Under the pieces are notes generated by a model. The model saw only the letters and a list, made by a program, of their open reading frames with translations. It was not told the origin of the DNA and did no database searches. A program made the position numbers and the translations under genes. Source: Grifola frondosa (taxonomy: Eukaryota; Basidiomycota; Agaricomycetes; Polyporales; Grifolaceae). Taken from it: DNA of 64,000 nt. Position 1 is the first letter of the stretch. Each line of letters begins with the position of its first letter. The DNA lies in contig LUGG01000014.1 in assembly GCA_001683735.1 (NCBI GenBank), forward strand, positions 496,001 to 560,000, written 5' to 3'. Shown piece by piece: positions 9,292 to 23,041 of this stretch.

Positions 9292-10069
9292 TCAGCCTAC
9301 AGGACCCTCGCCCTGCGCCCTCGCCCACCTCTCCACCCCCTCCACCACCGCATCCGTACTCGCCACAGCCCCAAAGATCCCCCCCTCCCCAACCACGCTC
9401 TCCACCTCCTTCCTACGCCGCCCCTCCTCCGCCGCCCCCGTCGCGTCCTCCACCAACAAACACTCATACCCCAAATCATTCGCCTCCCTCATCGTCGCCC
9501 CCACACACACGTCCGTCGTCACCCCGCAGCACACCAGCGCGCGTACCCCGCGCACCTGCAGCAGCAGCCCCAGGTCCGTCCACTTGAACGCAGACCTGCC
9601 CGGCTTGTCCACCACCGGCTCCCCCGCCACCGGCGCGAGCGCGTCCACGATCGCGTGCCCGCGCTCCCCGCGCACGAGCAGCCGCCCCAGCGGTCCCGCG
9701 TCCCCGATGCCGAGCCCCCGTGCGTTGTTGCACGCGCGGAAGCGCTCGCGCGGTGCGAGCGTGGACAGGTCTGCGCGGTGCCCCTCGCGCGTGTGGAACA
9801 CAGGGAACCCGTGCGCGCGGAACGCCGCGAGCAGCCGCGCGATCTGTGGGATCGCTGCACGCGCGCCCGCGATCGAGTGCCCCTGCAGCACGAGGTAGCC
9901 GTCCTCTGCGCAGACTGTGCGGTGTGCGCGTTAGAACTTAGTGTGGTAGGGAGGCGGGGAGGCACTTGCAGTCGTTCTGCATGTCGATCACGATGAGCGC
10001 CGTCGTCGCGGGCGAGAGTGACCCATCGTGCGGCCAGTTGTACGGCCGTGCTGTGATCGTGTGTGTCAT
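9292..10069 (-). CDS. Isochorismatase-family cysteine hydrolase
   Basis: Two exons (10069-9970 and 9914-9292) encode 240 residues. The family uses an Asp-Lys-Cys triad to cleave C-N or vinyl-ether bonds. The Asp is in ALIVIDMQNDF (residue 29), a Lys is in VVDKPGRSAF, and the nucleophile is the second Cys of CCGVTTDVCVGATMREAND. The intron at 9915-9969 is of GC-AG type: T|GCAAGT, branch-like TTCTAAC, CACAG. Only this junction yields the family-typical NDFCAEDGYL. The start MTHTITARPYNW gives a normal-length protein; an upstream GTG in frame is less likely. Substrate is unknown. Members include isochorismatases, nicotinamidases and carbamoyl-sarcosine amidases, and sequence alone does not separate them here. 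Confidence 0.87.
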
Positions 10070-10387
10070 TTTGTGTGTGCGGCTTGAGTAGAACCCTGTC
10101 GGTAAGTTTGCAGAATGGGAGGTTCGCTCAGGATGACAGTGCAAGTACTAGCACTATCTGTGTGTCGCACACCAGAGATAACGGCCAACTTTCTACTCAC
10201 GAGGCCGACCCGCACGATCACATGTTCTCCAGAACTCACATACTCCAGCCAAGCTCAAGCAAGCACCACGCGAAAATAGAGCAGGGAGAGAAATCCGGTT
10301 ACACGAGCGATAACTTACAACTAGCAGCAAACGTCCTACTATACGCCTATACGCCCTAAATACAGAAAGGTCGCACACCTCGCGCAC
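10070..10387. other. Short intergenic spacer
   Basis: Promoter side of the isochorismatase-family gene and 3' flank of the coiled-coil gene, both on the minus strand. Nothing else recognised. Confidence 0.5.
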
Positions 10388-13300
10388 TCAGAAATCCCGC
10401 TGTGTCCGATGCACGAACGTATCCTCCCGCGGGCTGCTCCCGTAGTAATATGACGCCGCGGCCGCCCCCACATCCTCCCCGCCCTCCAGCCACGCAGGCA
10501 AGGTCACCCCGCGGAACAGCCCCGCCCCGCTCCTCCCCGGCGCTATCGCCCGCGGCGGCGTCCGCCCAGGCGTGTGCGTGCCATCCCCGTCCTCCCGCTC
10601 CCTGCTGCCCCCATCCCCGTCCACGTCGATGCGCGGCACCGGTGTCTCCGGCCGCGACACCGCCGGCCCCGCGAGGCGGAAGCTCTGCATCGTCCGGCTC
10701 AGCGCCAGCAGAACCGACCCGCGCCCCCTCACCGCTTCCTCCTCCTCCTCGCCCTCACGCGCCGCGTCCTCCGCGTCCCCGTGCTCTACGAACGTCGTGT
10801 GGATCGACGTGTCCGACAGCCCGCGCCGGTCAGTGTGCGCTCCAGGAGCGTCCCGCCCTCCGCCTCCCCGTGCTCCAACACTGTCGGCGAGTCGATCACG
10901 GCGTCCACAGCGCGCGACAGCCGGCTGCCCGCGCCCCGCCCCGCCGACCGCCCGATCGTCGCCGCCCCATCCGCCCTGCTCGCCCGCGGCACGACGATCC
11001 ACGGGTCCGCACCCTCCTGCACGCGCGGCGCCCCCGCGAAGATCCCCATCACGCTCCGCGCGACGTCCGGCGCCGAGCTCGAACCCGCCAACATACCAGT
11101 GCGCTCCACCGGCTCGGGACGCGCTGCATGCGTGTTCGTCACCGCGCGCCCGGCACCGCTGAACTCTACGTTCACCGTCATCGCGGATGCGGAGAGCGCC
11201 GCCTCGCGCTTCGGCACGATGCGCGGGGGTGGCCGGCCGCGGCCAAGTTGGCTCCCGCCGCGCACTGGAGGTGAGAGCGCGCGGCTTGCAGCCTTCTCGG
11301 CGGGATTCTGGTTCGAGGTCCCTCCGGCCACCGGGAGCCCGAGCAGCTTCGAGATGGGCGCGATCCAGGAGGGGGCGGATGGTGCGGCGCCGGACGCGGC
11401 CTCGCTTGCTCTCTGGTTGGCGGCAGCAGCGGCCTTGGCAGGGTGGAGTGCCATGTCGCTAACTTTCGCAGCGACGGAGGGGTCGAGGATGACGTCGTTG
11501 AGGGTAACGCGCATCTGGCCCATCTCCGCGAACGAGTCCTTGATGAGCTTGAGGAGCGCGCGGAGGTCGCGGCGCGTGCACGTCATCGTGGCCTTGTCGT
11601 CCTCCAGGAACGCGCGGAAATGTGCGCGCAGCGTGCCGGCGTCGTGCAGAATGCTGCCGACGGTCGTGCGCGAGAGGTGGCTCACGTCCGCGCCGAGCAG
11701 GTGCTGGCGCTTCAGGCGGTTCGTGAGCGTCAGCGCGTCTGCCTGCGAGATGCGGTTCAGGAGTAGCGTCGTGCGCTCGATCAGCGCGCTGAGCGCCGAT
11801 GATTGCCCGTCGCTCGTGGAGGACGACTCGGACTGCCAGTCGTGTGCGATGGAGAGCCGGTCGCCGAAGTTCCGCGGGACGGGCGATGGGCCGAGCATAC
11901 TGCTCCCGTTCCATAGGAGGTCTGTTTGCACGCCGCGGGAACGCATCAGCGATAGCAGTGACTTCTGCGCCTTCGTCCTCTCGGGAGACGTGCGCTGGCT
12001 GTCGTCGTCAACCTCGACGCTGTGATGTGATGACGGATAGCTGCGCACCGGGTGCGCAAAAGATGTCCACTTCGTCCCTGCAGGTACATGCGAGTCCGTC
12101 GGAGAAAGTGGTCGTCGGTCGGTCTCTGGCGTAAGTGGCTCCTGCAAGAGGAATGAGCTAGACGACAGAATCGTTGACAAGGCACACTCACGAATGGTCG
12201 CCTGGAGGTGCGCTCCACGCTCATGGAACGTCGATCTCGTTCTGCAGCAGGTTTTCCATTCCGGAACACGGAGTGCAAAACGGATGAACTGGGCGCGGTC
12301 CCAATGTGGAAGGTCGGTGACAGCGCGCCCGAAGTGTCGCTGAAATTGAATGATTGGCCGCTGTTTGTGACACGATGCCGTGAGGAAGACGTCCCGTTAG
12401 CCCGTCGCTCCTCTGCCTCTTCCTGTAGCGCTCGGAGGTCCTCCCTGGTCTCGGTCAAGAGATTCTGCAGTTCGGCGTTGTCCCTCTTGAGAGCCTCATT
12501 GTCTGCTACGAGCGATTCGAGAACTTTCGTGACCTCAGCATCCTTGACGGACGAATTATGACTTAATTGCTGCATGACATGTGTCAAATACGAATTATCA
12601 TCCAAATCAAAATATCTTGCACTCACTGAGTATTGCAATTGCTCGAGCCGTTGACGAGCGTCACTTAAGACCTCCTGAGACAACCCTTGACGATGTGTTC
12701 TCTGCATATCGAGGTCGTCACGCAACCTGTTTGCCTGAGCCTGCAATTTGGCTAATCAATGCGCATGAGCAATTATGTTTTGTACATTCGCAAACAGCAC
12801 TCACTACACTTCTCCTTGAGGGCCACAATCCGTGCGTCGGCCAACTTCGACCTGTGAGACGCGCTATCTCGTTCCTGTTGGAGATCGTCCTTCTCTTGCA
12901 GCGCGGTTGCCAGTCGATTCTCCAGCCCGATGGAACGTGCGTGTTGCGCCGTAAGACGGACAACAGTCGTGCGAGCCTCATCTAACTCTTGTATGAGAGT
13001 CCTGTTCGATGTCTCAGTAACTTCATTGTTGACGAGAGCTCCAGTGAGGCGCTGCAATAATACAAACACAATTAATTGTAACTCTATGCGCAACCATTTG
13101 ACTAACCTTCTCGAGCAACTGCATTCTAACGCGGCCAAAGTTAATACACGTATGATGTGCGCACGACGCGTCATGACACGAACCTCTTTGACCAATTCTG
13201 CCACCCGTGCATCTACTGGCGATTCCGGCACCATTGTATCATAACGAGCCAGCTCCGGTCCCTGCGACGCCTGCCCGTTGCCGGACGGATGAGAAAACAA

Positions 13301-13676
13301 GACACGGAAATGAGAGCATTTGCGCGAATAGCACACACCTCTAATCGACTGATTAAAGCCTCATGCCGTTCCAGCAGGGCTTGTCCAACCTCTTCCAGAC
13401 GCGTTGTCCGTCACTTCGTCCAGCACGAGAACACGAGCACGCACCTGCACTCAGCACGAGCCTGCTCTCCAGCTTCGCCTTGAATGCGCCCCATACCTTG
13501 CTGGTCTCGCAGTCCGCGCGCCCGCAGCAGCACGTCGACACATTTGGCGGCTCCGGGGAGGCGATCCTGGAGAAGTTGGACAACGCGAGGGTGAGCTGGT
13601 CGATGGTGCTCGTCGCGCGGTGCAGGCTGCTAGCCAGCGGCGAATCCGGGGTGAGGGGACGCATGTGAGACGACAT
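10388..13676 (-). CDS. Large coiled-coil protein, function unknown
   Basis: Multi-exon gene, ATG at 13676 (MSSHMRPLTPDSPLASSL). N-terminal exons carry a CCCGRAD segment and short helices. The middle is a long coiled coil: LIQELDEARTTVVRLTAQHA, ATALQEKDDLQQERDSASHR, LQAQANRLRDDLDMQRTHRQ, VLESLVADNEALKRDNAELQ. Then come a Ser-rich linker, a conserved-looking helical block (LSALIERTTLLLNRISQADA, RRDLRALLKLIKDSFAEMGQ) and a disordered Pro/Ala/Arg-rich tail ending HRTQRDF. A 12-nt exon at 13107-13118 is needed to join KE|LLEK|RLTGAL in frame. A frame break near 10818-10826 behaves as one missing base. I do not recognise a named family. Coiled coil plus disordered tail suggests a scaffold, perhaps at the cell tip, septum or spindle pole, but this is a guess. 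Confidence 0.72.
13107..13118 (-). other. Probable 12-nt microexon of the coiled-coil gene
   Basis: TTGCTCGAGAAG, flanked by an AG acceptor (GAATGCAG) and a GT donor (GTTAGT). It is the only splice choice I found that keeps the frame between the exons on either side; using the nearer TTAG acceptor gives a 19-nt exon and a stop. Confidence 0.5.
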
Positions 13677-14762
13677 AGTAGCCTGCTGCGAGGAGCAAGT
13701 CTTGGAAGGAGGTATATAACGCGAACGACCTCGTTGTCGAGCACTTATGAAGGCACATGCAGGTGAGTGTCACTAGTGCACGTCGGCAAGCGGGTCGATC
13801 GAAAACACGGTTTTGTTTGAGACTAGACTTGAGAGCCGGCGTGTGGTGAACCTTCAGCAGCAGTAGGAGGATTGGAGGAGTGATATGATATTCTGTTTCC
13901 GCCGCGGCTGACCCGCCGTCCAAAAGAGGCAAGCCACTATAACCGTCCAAAGAATAAAACAGAGCCCATCGCCTTGACTCCCAACTCGATACTCGAGAAG
14001 CAGCAATCGCACTGAGATGTACAACTCGAGGGTTCCTAGAGACGCACTCCCACTGCAAGGTCAAAATGTGGTTTGAGAATAAAACATCACGTAAATGTAA
14101 CAAAAACATGATTCCATGATGAACACGAAGTTCAGTTATTTTGAAAAATTCGCATTGTGGTATTGAGGTAAGGACAGAACACGGAATTTCCTAGTAAAAG
14201 GCGAGGAAATTGTAGCTTATACTGCCCTCAACCACTATGATACATGGATTGGTGATGAGGGTTGGCAGCGCCATTTCACATTTCCTCCAAGTTGCGGGTA
14301 CTACTTCGCGAGGCGCCAAGTACTTTCATAGTAGTCTCGAAACCAGACGGTATAGGTGTAAGTAATGTCTCGAGGATAGGCAGTTTGTCTGCAAGACCGA
14401 TCCGATATGCACGAAACTCATTCTGCATGCCATGCATGGCAGAACATGCAGCTTCTCAAAATTTGAACGTGTCAAACTGCGCATATCACTTTCTTTGAAC
14501 AGTATTTATGACGAAGACAGATGGCGATCCGCAGGTGGTATCTAGACAAAAACGAGGATAGAACGTGCAGAACCTTATGTCCTGCTTCTTCACGGTAACA
14601 ATATACTTACATGGTTAAGAGCCCACTATCAGCGCATTGCACTCAAGCACGTCTTCCTCGCCCTCAGGCTCCCGCGCCCATGAGAGTGAGTGTCAGGCTC
14701 TCGCCAGAATCACACTTAGCAAGAAAGGAAATGCTCACCGATCATTAGAGACATCCGGCAGT
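13677..14762. other. Intergenic region, no gene seen
   Basis: Upstream of the coiled-coil gene (minus strand) and of a small plus-strand ORF. Only short frames without recognisable motifs. Confidence 0.5.
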
Positions 14763-15239
14763 ATGCAGCGTCGACACCAGTACGAGCGACCAGCTATGCT
14801 CCGCAACGAATTTGACTCGAACGCAACACCGCCTGGAAGGCCACAGCATTGGGCATGGATGTCCGCGCATAACAGATACGCAGGCAGGGACCAGCCATCC
14901 TTCAGAATTCCTGCGCGATCAGAGCCGCCTCTGTGGGCGCCCGCGCCACCCTCCGTCCCAATCCGCATTGCCGCGCCTCCTCCCCGTCGTCTTCCCGCGA
15001 CGATGAATACGGCAAATGCACAACAGAGAGGTTATGGAGATATGAGAGGGCAAACAGAGATAGGGATGCGGCAGCAGGTTCAGCTGGCACTGCCCCACCA
15101 CATCGTCGATAGCTATGGGATTGACCGGAACACTGCGACGATCAGCGGCCGGACGGGACTTAACATGCCCATGACGCAGGACGAGTCAGGAGGGCTGTGG
15201 AATACTCTCAGGAAGTGCGACGGGTGCAGTTCTAGTTGA
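14763..15239 (+). CDS. Small orphan ORF, basic and proline-rich
   Basis: A 158-codon ATG-initiated frame without introns, or the last exon of a longer gene, since the frame is open further upstream to about 14637 and a donor-like GTGAGTGT occurs near 14687. The product is basic, rich in Arg, Pro and Gln, with a PPPRRLP segment and a C-terminus ending RKCDGCSSS. There is no signal peptide, membrane segment or recognised domain. It is kept because the frame is long for this gap and flanked by empty DNA. It could equally be chance. Confidence 0.3.
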   Translation: MQRRHQYERPAMLRNEFDSNATPPGRPQHWAWMSAHNRYAGRDQPSFRIPARSEPPLWAPAPPSVPIRIAAPPPRRLPATMNTANAQQRGYGDMRGQTEIGMRQQVQLALPHHIVDSYGIDRNTATISGRTGLNMPMTQDESGGLWNTLRKCDGCSSS

Positions 15240-15634
15240 AGGCTGAGCGCTGAGCACTGCCGAGCACAAATGCCATCTGCCAGGCGAAATGTAGATCTAG
15301 ACGAATTTTCAGCGACACACATATCGTAGGGGAAGAGATGTACGATACCTTGTAACAGCGTAGGAGATCCGACTTAGAACTCAAGATGCTGCCCAATGTC
15401 ATATGTGCCACGGTCGGCGAAGGAGGCATTCACCGTGTTGCAAGATACAGTGCGAGAAATTTCCTAGATTTTTGGGTGAGATCGATGTAAGATCAGAAAT
15501 GATCACAAGGTGGTTGTTTGGCAACAGCTTCTGATCCAAACAAACAAACCCGAATCCGGCAGTCCCCCTTCGATCACACAACACAGTATTTCTCTCACCA
15601 CGCCGTCGGTTGTTAGATCTCAGGACTTTGATTC

Positions 15635-16701
15635 ATGGCAGCAGAAAATCCAATATCACCCCAGGCGCTCCCAAGCTCAGTAGCTGGGTTTACGCCCATC
15701 CCAGTCTTATACTCGTCAACTTCGACACACATACTCTACGCTCGCGCACACTTGGGGTCTAAGAAGACGAAGGCGAAGGACGTGAAAGGCAAGGCTGCGG
15801 ACCTCCCCGAGGGGCGGACCCTGTTCCTCGTCAATATTCCTCCAGATGCGACGGAGCGCGAGATGACGCTTTTTTTTAAGGGCTGCGGGACCGTGGAGAG
15901 GGTAGTGTTCACGGGGATGCAGAGGGCCCGGAGGAAGACATGGCCGACGAAGCCGATAGCGATGAGGAGATGGAGGACGTAGAAAAAAAAGATGCGAGCG
16001 AAGACGAGAACGGCGAACGGCCCCGGAAGAAGCGAAAGGTGCATCCCGCGCCGCAAGTCGTCCCTCTTCCCGCCGTGTTGCTACGAACGCTGCGGCGGAC
16101 AGGCCGCTCCGCACATGTTGTTTTTCTAGATGATTCGTCACTCTCACGCGCTCTTGCGTTATCTTCAAAACCGCGGCCGTGGCCCACAGACACTTCAGCA
16201 CCTCTTGGTCTCTCACATTACACGACACTATATGCTTCTCTACGACCGCCGCTGGACGTGGTGAAGGCACATGCGGACTCATGGATGAAAGCGTTCGAAT
16301 ACGAGGAGGCAAAGAAGAAACAGCAGAGCAAGTACAAGAAGGGAGAGGCTATCGTAGATGAGGACGGGTTCACCCTCGTTACCCGGGGTGGAGCGTACGG
16401 AAAGACGCTCGGCGGCGACGTGGGTGTCGCGAGCATAAAGTTCCAGAAGGACCAATCAGCGAGTGGTGGCAAGGGGAAACGGGCGAGGAAACACAAGAAG
16501 GAGAAGATGGAGAAAGGTTCATTCTACGCGTTCCAAATCCACGAGAAGAAACGGAACGGTGAGCAGTCCCGCTGTTATCTTGTGCTAAGAATGCATGCTC
16601 ATCACGGTTGGTCAGAACTGATCGAGCTGAAGAAGAACTGGGAGGCAGACAAGGAGAAAGTGGAAAAGATGAAGTCGTCGCGAAAGTTCAAACCGTACTG
16701 A
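15635..16701 (+). CDS. RRP7: Ribosomal RNA-processing protein 7
   Basis: Rrp7 belongs to the UTP-C module of the small-subunit processome in the nucleolus and is needed for 18S rRNA maturation. The N-terminal half has an RRM-like segment (RTLFLVNIPPDATEREMTLF, then FKGCGTVERVVF). An acidic linker follows (DSDEEMEDVEKKDASEDENG) and a basic nuclear-localisation-like RPRKKRKV. The C-terminal Rrp7 domain reads DEDGFTLVTRGGAYGKTLGG, KGSFYAFQIHEKKRN and, after an intron at 16559-16615, ELIELKKNWEADKEKVEKMK ending SSRKFKPY. ATG 15635 precedes MAAENPISPQALPSSVAGFT. The frame changes between 15908 and 15925 by one missing base, with no room for an intron. Because both sides are well conserved and the gene is essential in yeast, I read this as sequence error. 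Confidence 0.9.
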
Positions 16702-17639
16702 ACGTCCGATTTCTCGCGATGCGTCGGCCTTGGCCCTTTACCATGTCTACGTTGTCACCTGACAGTTTGGTTTCCTACAAGGGATGTCAATGCGCGATAC
16801 AGGCTTGCTCTTGCGTTCTAAAATTTCGTTGCATGTCGTGCATTCTGCTGCGCTCCGTCGGGGACCGCCAAGCGTTCACATCGCTACACCCGTCATGTAT
16901 CCTGAAGAGGGCTGCGAAGTCACAAGGCAATAAATGGCAATTAGATAGGACCACTGGCGACGGTATATGATCTACCCGGAATTGACATGTTCTCACCACC
17001 ACCTGCCAGAACCACGGAGTGTCATATGCTACGCAACGCAGATGTGAACAGGTTGGTCGATGGTTTATTTCGGTGCAATATAGGACTGTCTTGATTTCAA
17101 GCTCGGCGAGTGCGAGCACACAGAGGCACACAGAGAACAAGGAAGAGATGATAATATGCGTCCTGGAGACGCTGTCGAGACCGCGATGTTGCCTGATATA
17201 GGAACCTGGATCTAAAAGTGAGAGAAGCTGATTGGACCTGACGATAATATTGGCGAACAGCGGCGGATACGTTACGACTAATCCATATCCACGCAGGCCT
17301 GAGACTGCACTCTACGGATGTACAGCCTTCAGATAACCGTTGCCCATACCTGTTGCATGTTTAGCTGAAGCACTCACTATAGATAACTAAGCCATGGAAG
17401 TGGACGAGCATCCCTCTCTCCTTCGACTCCTCCATCTTTGCAATTCTTGCAATTTATCACCGCGCGTCCTGATCGGAGGCATTCGCGAATTTGTAGATCC
17501 CCCAACAGCGTGTTGTCAATTCGCTTAGCATACGCCTAAGCTAAACTCCAACCAGCTCTAGCTCCTTGAGTTCGTTAATTAACTGCATTCTCAGTTCGAG
17601 TATCCTCAGCTCTTTCTACATGCCACCTCGTTAGCACTC
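16702..17639. other. Intergenic region, no gene seen
   Basis: 3' flank of RRP7 and upstream region of the DUF6533 gene. No coding motif on either strand. The first exon of the downstream gene may begin in its last part. Confidence 0.45.
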
Positions 17640-19505
17640 GCGGCCAGCTCAGGACGCCGTTGTGCTCCAGATATGCGGTAAGCGCATTTGCCACAGAGAT
17701 GCACCGTCTTACGCGAACTTCGATAGACTGTCTCCTCGTGATCTATATACTCTGGATGATCGATACCTCGACGACCTGCGGCTCGTTCGGTGAGATTCTC
17801 CCGTGACCATATCACAGGCACTGTACCACGAGCTAATCAAAAAACACAGTGCGATCAGTTTCGCATCATACGCCATACTCATCTACGAGTTTTTCGAGAC
17901 GTTCCCAGATGAGGTCACTGTAGCAACACATATGTGACTGCACTGTGCTCATCTGCATGTGTTTTCTGCCTCCAGGTGGAACATATCTGGCCAACGCGTT
18001 GGTCGTCCGTCAAAATCATATATCTTGCCAACCGATACGGAAATCTTATCCTGTTGGCTTTGACCAGCCTGCAAACAGGCGGGATATGGCGCAGTTCGTC
18101 GCTTCCGGTACTCGTACTCGTGCTCATGGGATCGGCATCAACAGTTCTGATCAAATATATAGTTCTGCTTTAGATACACACTTTTGATATCCATGTTTAT
18201 GTTCGCGTCGTTCGCATCGACACACGGTGAGCGCGGTCGTCTTCTTTATTTAGCAACGACGCGCATCATATCGTTTTTACCTCACAGTGCTGGTGCTGAT
18301 GAGGGCGTGGGCGACATGGGGACGACGGCGCAAGATACTCGCCGCTCTGGTCATCATGTTCACCATATATGCTGTTGTGAGCATCTCCATCTTGACATGG
18401 GGCGTAATAATGCTAGGCGGTTCGTCGCATACAGCTTCTTGCAATACTCCATTCGCTTACGCCCACTCTCAGATAATGCATACCCGTTTTCAACAGTGAT
18501 CGGAACCTGTATTAGCTTCATTCCTCGTAAGCAAAGCGCGATTATTCCTTGTTTCTCATATTCTTAACTAGTGCACCACTAGCGTATACGGTGTGTTCTC
18601 TTCTACCCGTCACGCGTCTCGATCTGAAATTGCAGCAGTGGACATTGTGGCTACCAAGGTCAATTTTCGTTTCGACTTCCTCGAATCGAACTGACATGTG
18701 CCTTGCTTAGTCTCCTCATGGAGTGTACTGTGTTCGGCCTTACGATGGCGTCGATACGACATCTTGATCTGCAGCGGCGGTTCTCAGACCACTCACCTAT
18801 CGTCCGCGTGCTGTACCGCGACAGTACGTCCCGCTCTTGTTATTCCAAAGATTCCTCTATAACATGTGGAACAGGTCTGATATACTTCATTGTGCGCAAT
18901 AACCCGCTGGCTACGGTCGGAGGTGTCTCACGAGCTCTTCTAACAGCTAACCCTCTTCAGCAGCTTGTTCAATATTTTCGTATGGTGAGCTTATCCTCAT
19001 TCGTGCTCAGAAGCCGTACTGAGATCCAACGCAGGGTATATGACGGAGACGTAAGCCCTCCCATGTTCCTACCAGAGCAAAGCTCGCTCAGACTAACTGC
19101 AGAGCCCCCGCAACATGCTAGCAAACTCGTGCGTCCGCTCCCCTCACTCCACCGCCAGCACTGACCGCCGCACGCAGGTTTACACTGACACTGATCACCA
19201 TTGCAGGCCAGCGGCTCGTGCTCGGCCTGCGCAAAATCGGAGGCCTCGAAGAGGTCTCCACGACGCGCGTCGGGCGCGAGGTCGAGCGCGCTATCGACGC
19301 GCTCCCGCCGTCGCGCTCTCCCAGCCCGATCGTCTTCGAGCTGCCCATGTCGGGCCCTATGCCGGTGCGGCGTCCGGACCCAGGCGCAATATTCAACGAT
19401 TCGCCGCTGGAGATGGTGCGGCTCGGGCGGAGCCGTAGGAGGGTGGAGGACGGGTTCGGTGACGAAAGTATGGGCAGGGATTCGTCACCGGCGATGGGCG
19501 CGTAG
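17640..19505 (+). CDS. DUF6533-type multi-pass membrane protein
   Basis: A large basidiomycete family of seven-helix-like membrane proteins of unknown function, often expanded. Spliced exons give LDDRYLDDLRLVR|AISFASYAILIYEFFETFPDE|VEHIWPTRWSSVKIIYLANRYGNLI, the DUF6533 signature, followed by further hydrophobic helices: RRRKILAALVIMFTIYAVV, LLMECTVFGLTMASIRHL, GLIYFIVRNNPLA and RFTLTLITIAGQRLVLGLR. The soluble tail after 19240 is Arg/Ser/Pro-rich (TTRVGREVERAIDALPPSRS) and ends at TAG 19503-19505. At least six short introns separate single helices, the usual pattern of this family. The first exon is not fixed: the frame stays open upstream of 17780 and I found no convincing ATG, so the start coordinate is approximate. 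Confidence 0.72.
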
Positions 19506-19720
19506 GATTAATTGTAGATTAGACGTTCTGCGTTGCGGAGCTGCGTATACTGTCACTAATATTCGGAGTCATACGATATCACTCATTTAGTGTTCTGCAT
19601 CTGGTAGCTCGAGATCGAATGAAATAGATAGCAGCACAACATCCCTGTATCAAGACAACGTACAATTACATAGACCCTCCGTAGCGATGTCCGCAGTCCG
19701 ACAACACATATACGCGGGCC

Positions 19721-20431
19721 TCAGGCTTCGTAACCAGGCGGGTTGTCCTCGGGGACTCGAGCTACGAAGGACGACGACGAGGACGGGGCATCCGCGGGGG
19801 ACATGTAGGATGCTGGCACACGACGTCAGCACGACTCAACAGTAAGCGCACACCGGTACGCACGCAGGCCCTCCTCCTCGTCCGCAGACTGGCGCTTCAT
19901 GTATACTGCGCGCTCGCGTGTCTTCTCGAGCGAGCTGACGAACTCGAAAATGCCCTTATCCCTCATGCGTATCTCGGCGCGCGTGCCCTCGGTGAGCCCG
20001 CCGTCCGGCGCGGGGCGCACGTCGACGACGAGGTAGTTCGCGCCAAAGCGCGGCTGCTCGAACTTGGTCGACACCAGCGACGTGAGCGGGATCGAGAGCG
20101 ACTCGAAGGCGGGCGGCTTCGCGCCGCTCGGTGCGTCCGACACGAAGATCAGCTACGATCAGCGCGCGGGGAAAGAGCACGATTCTCAGTGTACGTTGCG
20201 CGGAGGGAACTGGAGAAGCGGGAGCGCACTCGTTCGTCGGTGAGCCAGAGTCGCCCCATCTCTTTCAGTTTCTTGGTGCCGCCGGACCCGCCTGAGGTCG
20301 AGGAGCCGGCTGGGGGGCGTCGGGGATGATGACCGTCAGTTCGACGCCGGCGTCGACGGTGCGAATTGTGAGTTCATGGGCAACGGGATGGGCGAGCGAG
20401 CAGGGCTAAGCATTGCCCAGTTGAGTGCCAT
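19721..20431 (-). CDS. WBP2-like GRAM-domain protein with C-terminal PPxY motif
   Basis: WBP2-type proteins bind WW-domain partners such as Rsp5/Nedd4-class ubiquitin ligases through PPxY; the S. pombe relative is a stress-induced protein. Three exons: 20431-20230, 20152-19864 and 19812-19721. Exon 1 starts MALNWAMLSP and reaches RLWLTDER; exon 2 reads LIFVSDAPSGAKPPAFESLS and FGANYLVVDVRPAPDGGLTE; exon 3 ends VPEDNPPGYEA, holding PPGY. Both introns restore the frame exactly. Exon 1 has two frame breaks, each one missing base: one near 20378 (before ELTIRTVDAGVELTVIIPDA) and one in the six-base G run at 20312-20317 (before GSSTSGGSGGTKKLKEMG). The homopolymer position and otherwise perfect family match point to consensus errors. 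Confidence 0.85.
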
Positions 20432-20549
20432 CTTCAAAGTCGTTCAGAGCGAGAGCAAGTGATAGCAAGTAGCAAGCAGTGCATTGATCCAGTGTCCGTA
20501 AACATGTAATTATATCTTATATTAAATTAAGCGGAACAGATCCAGTTAG

Positions 20550-20632
20550 GGCTACCTGGCGCAATGGTAGCGCGTTTGGCTTCGATCGCCGACGGTACCA
20601 AAAGGTTGCAGGTTCGAGTCCTGCGGTGGTCA
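20550..20632 (+). tRNA. tRNA-Arg(TCG): tRNA-Arg (UCG) with 11-nt intron, copy 1
   Basis: Cloverleaf folds by eye: acceptor GGCTACC/GGTGGTC (two G-T pairs), D stem GCGC/GCGC, anticodon stem TTTGG/CCAAA, T stem GCAGG/CCTGC with loop TTCGAGT. The anticodon loop has T33, TCG at 34-36 and A37, then an 11-nt intron TCGCCGACGGT before A38, the canonical intron site. The A box (TGGCGCAATGG) and B box (GGTTCGAGTCC) are intact. It lies upstream of the WBP2-like gene on the opposite strand. Confidence 0.93.
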
Positions 20633-20651
20633 TTCTTCAAGTACATGGAAC

Positions 20652-20655
20652 TTTT
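20652..20655 (+). terminator. RNA polymerase III T-run after tRNA-Arg copy 1
   Basis: CTTTTG 20 bases after the discriminator base, with a longer T7 run at 20661-20667 as a backup. Confidence 0.65.
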
Positions 20656-20755
20656 GTCAATTTTTTTGGTGGAAAATAGCCACTGTCCCATTAATATAAT
20701 TCCACCATTATTAGTGATACCCAAGGGCAACTAATAAGTACATCATAAATATTGG

Positions 20756-23041
<2,286 letters not shown>

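Noticed and set aside
11187..12134. Long plus-strand frames opposite the coiled-coil gene
   Set aside because: They mirror the GC-rich coding strand of the real minus-strand gene; compositions (Arg/Ser/Pro) are typical antisense artefacts.
13677..14762. Possible plus-strand exon near 14262-14498
   Set aside because: Short frame without motif; splice sites around it do not connect to a larger gene.
20527..20730. Minus-strand frame over the tRNA gene (and its twin at 23172-23408)
   Set aside because: Both translate the antisense of the tRNA-Arg genes, a well-known source of false protein predictions.
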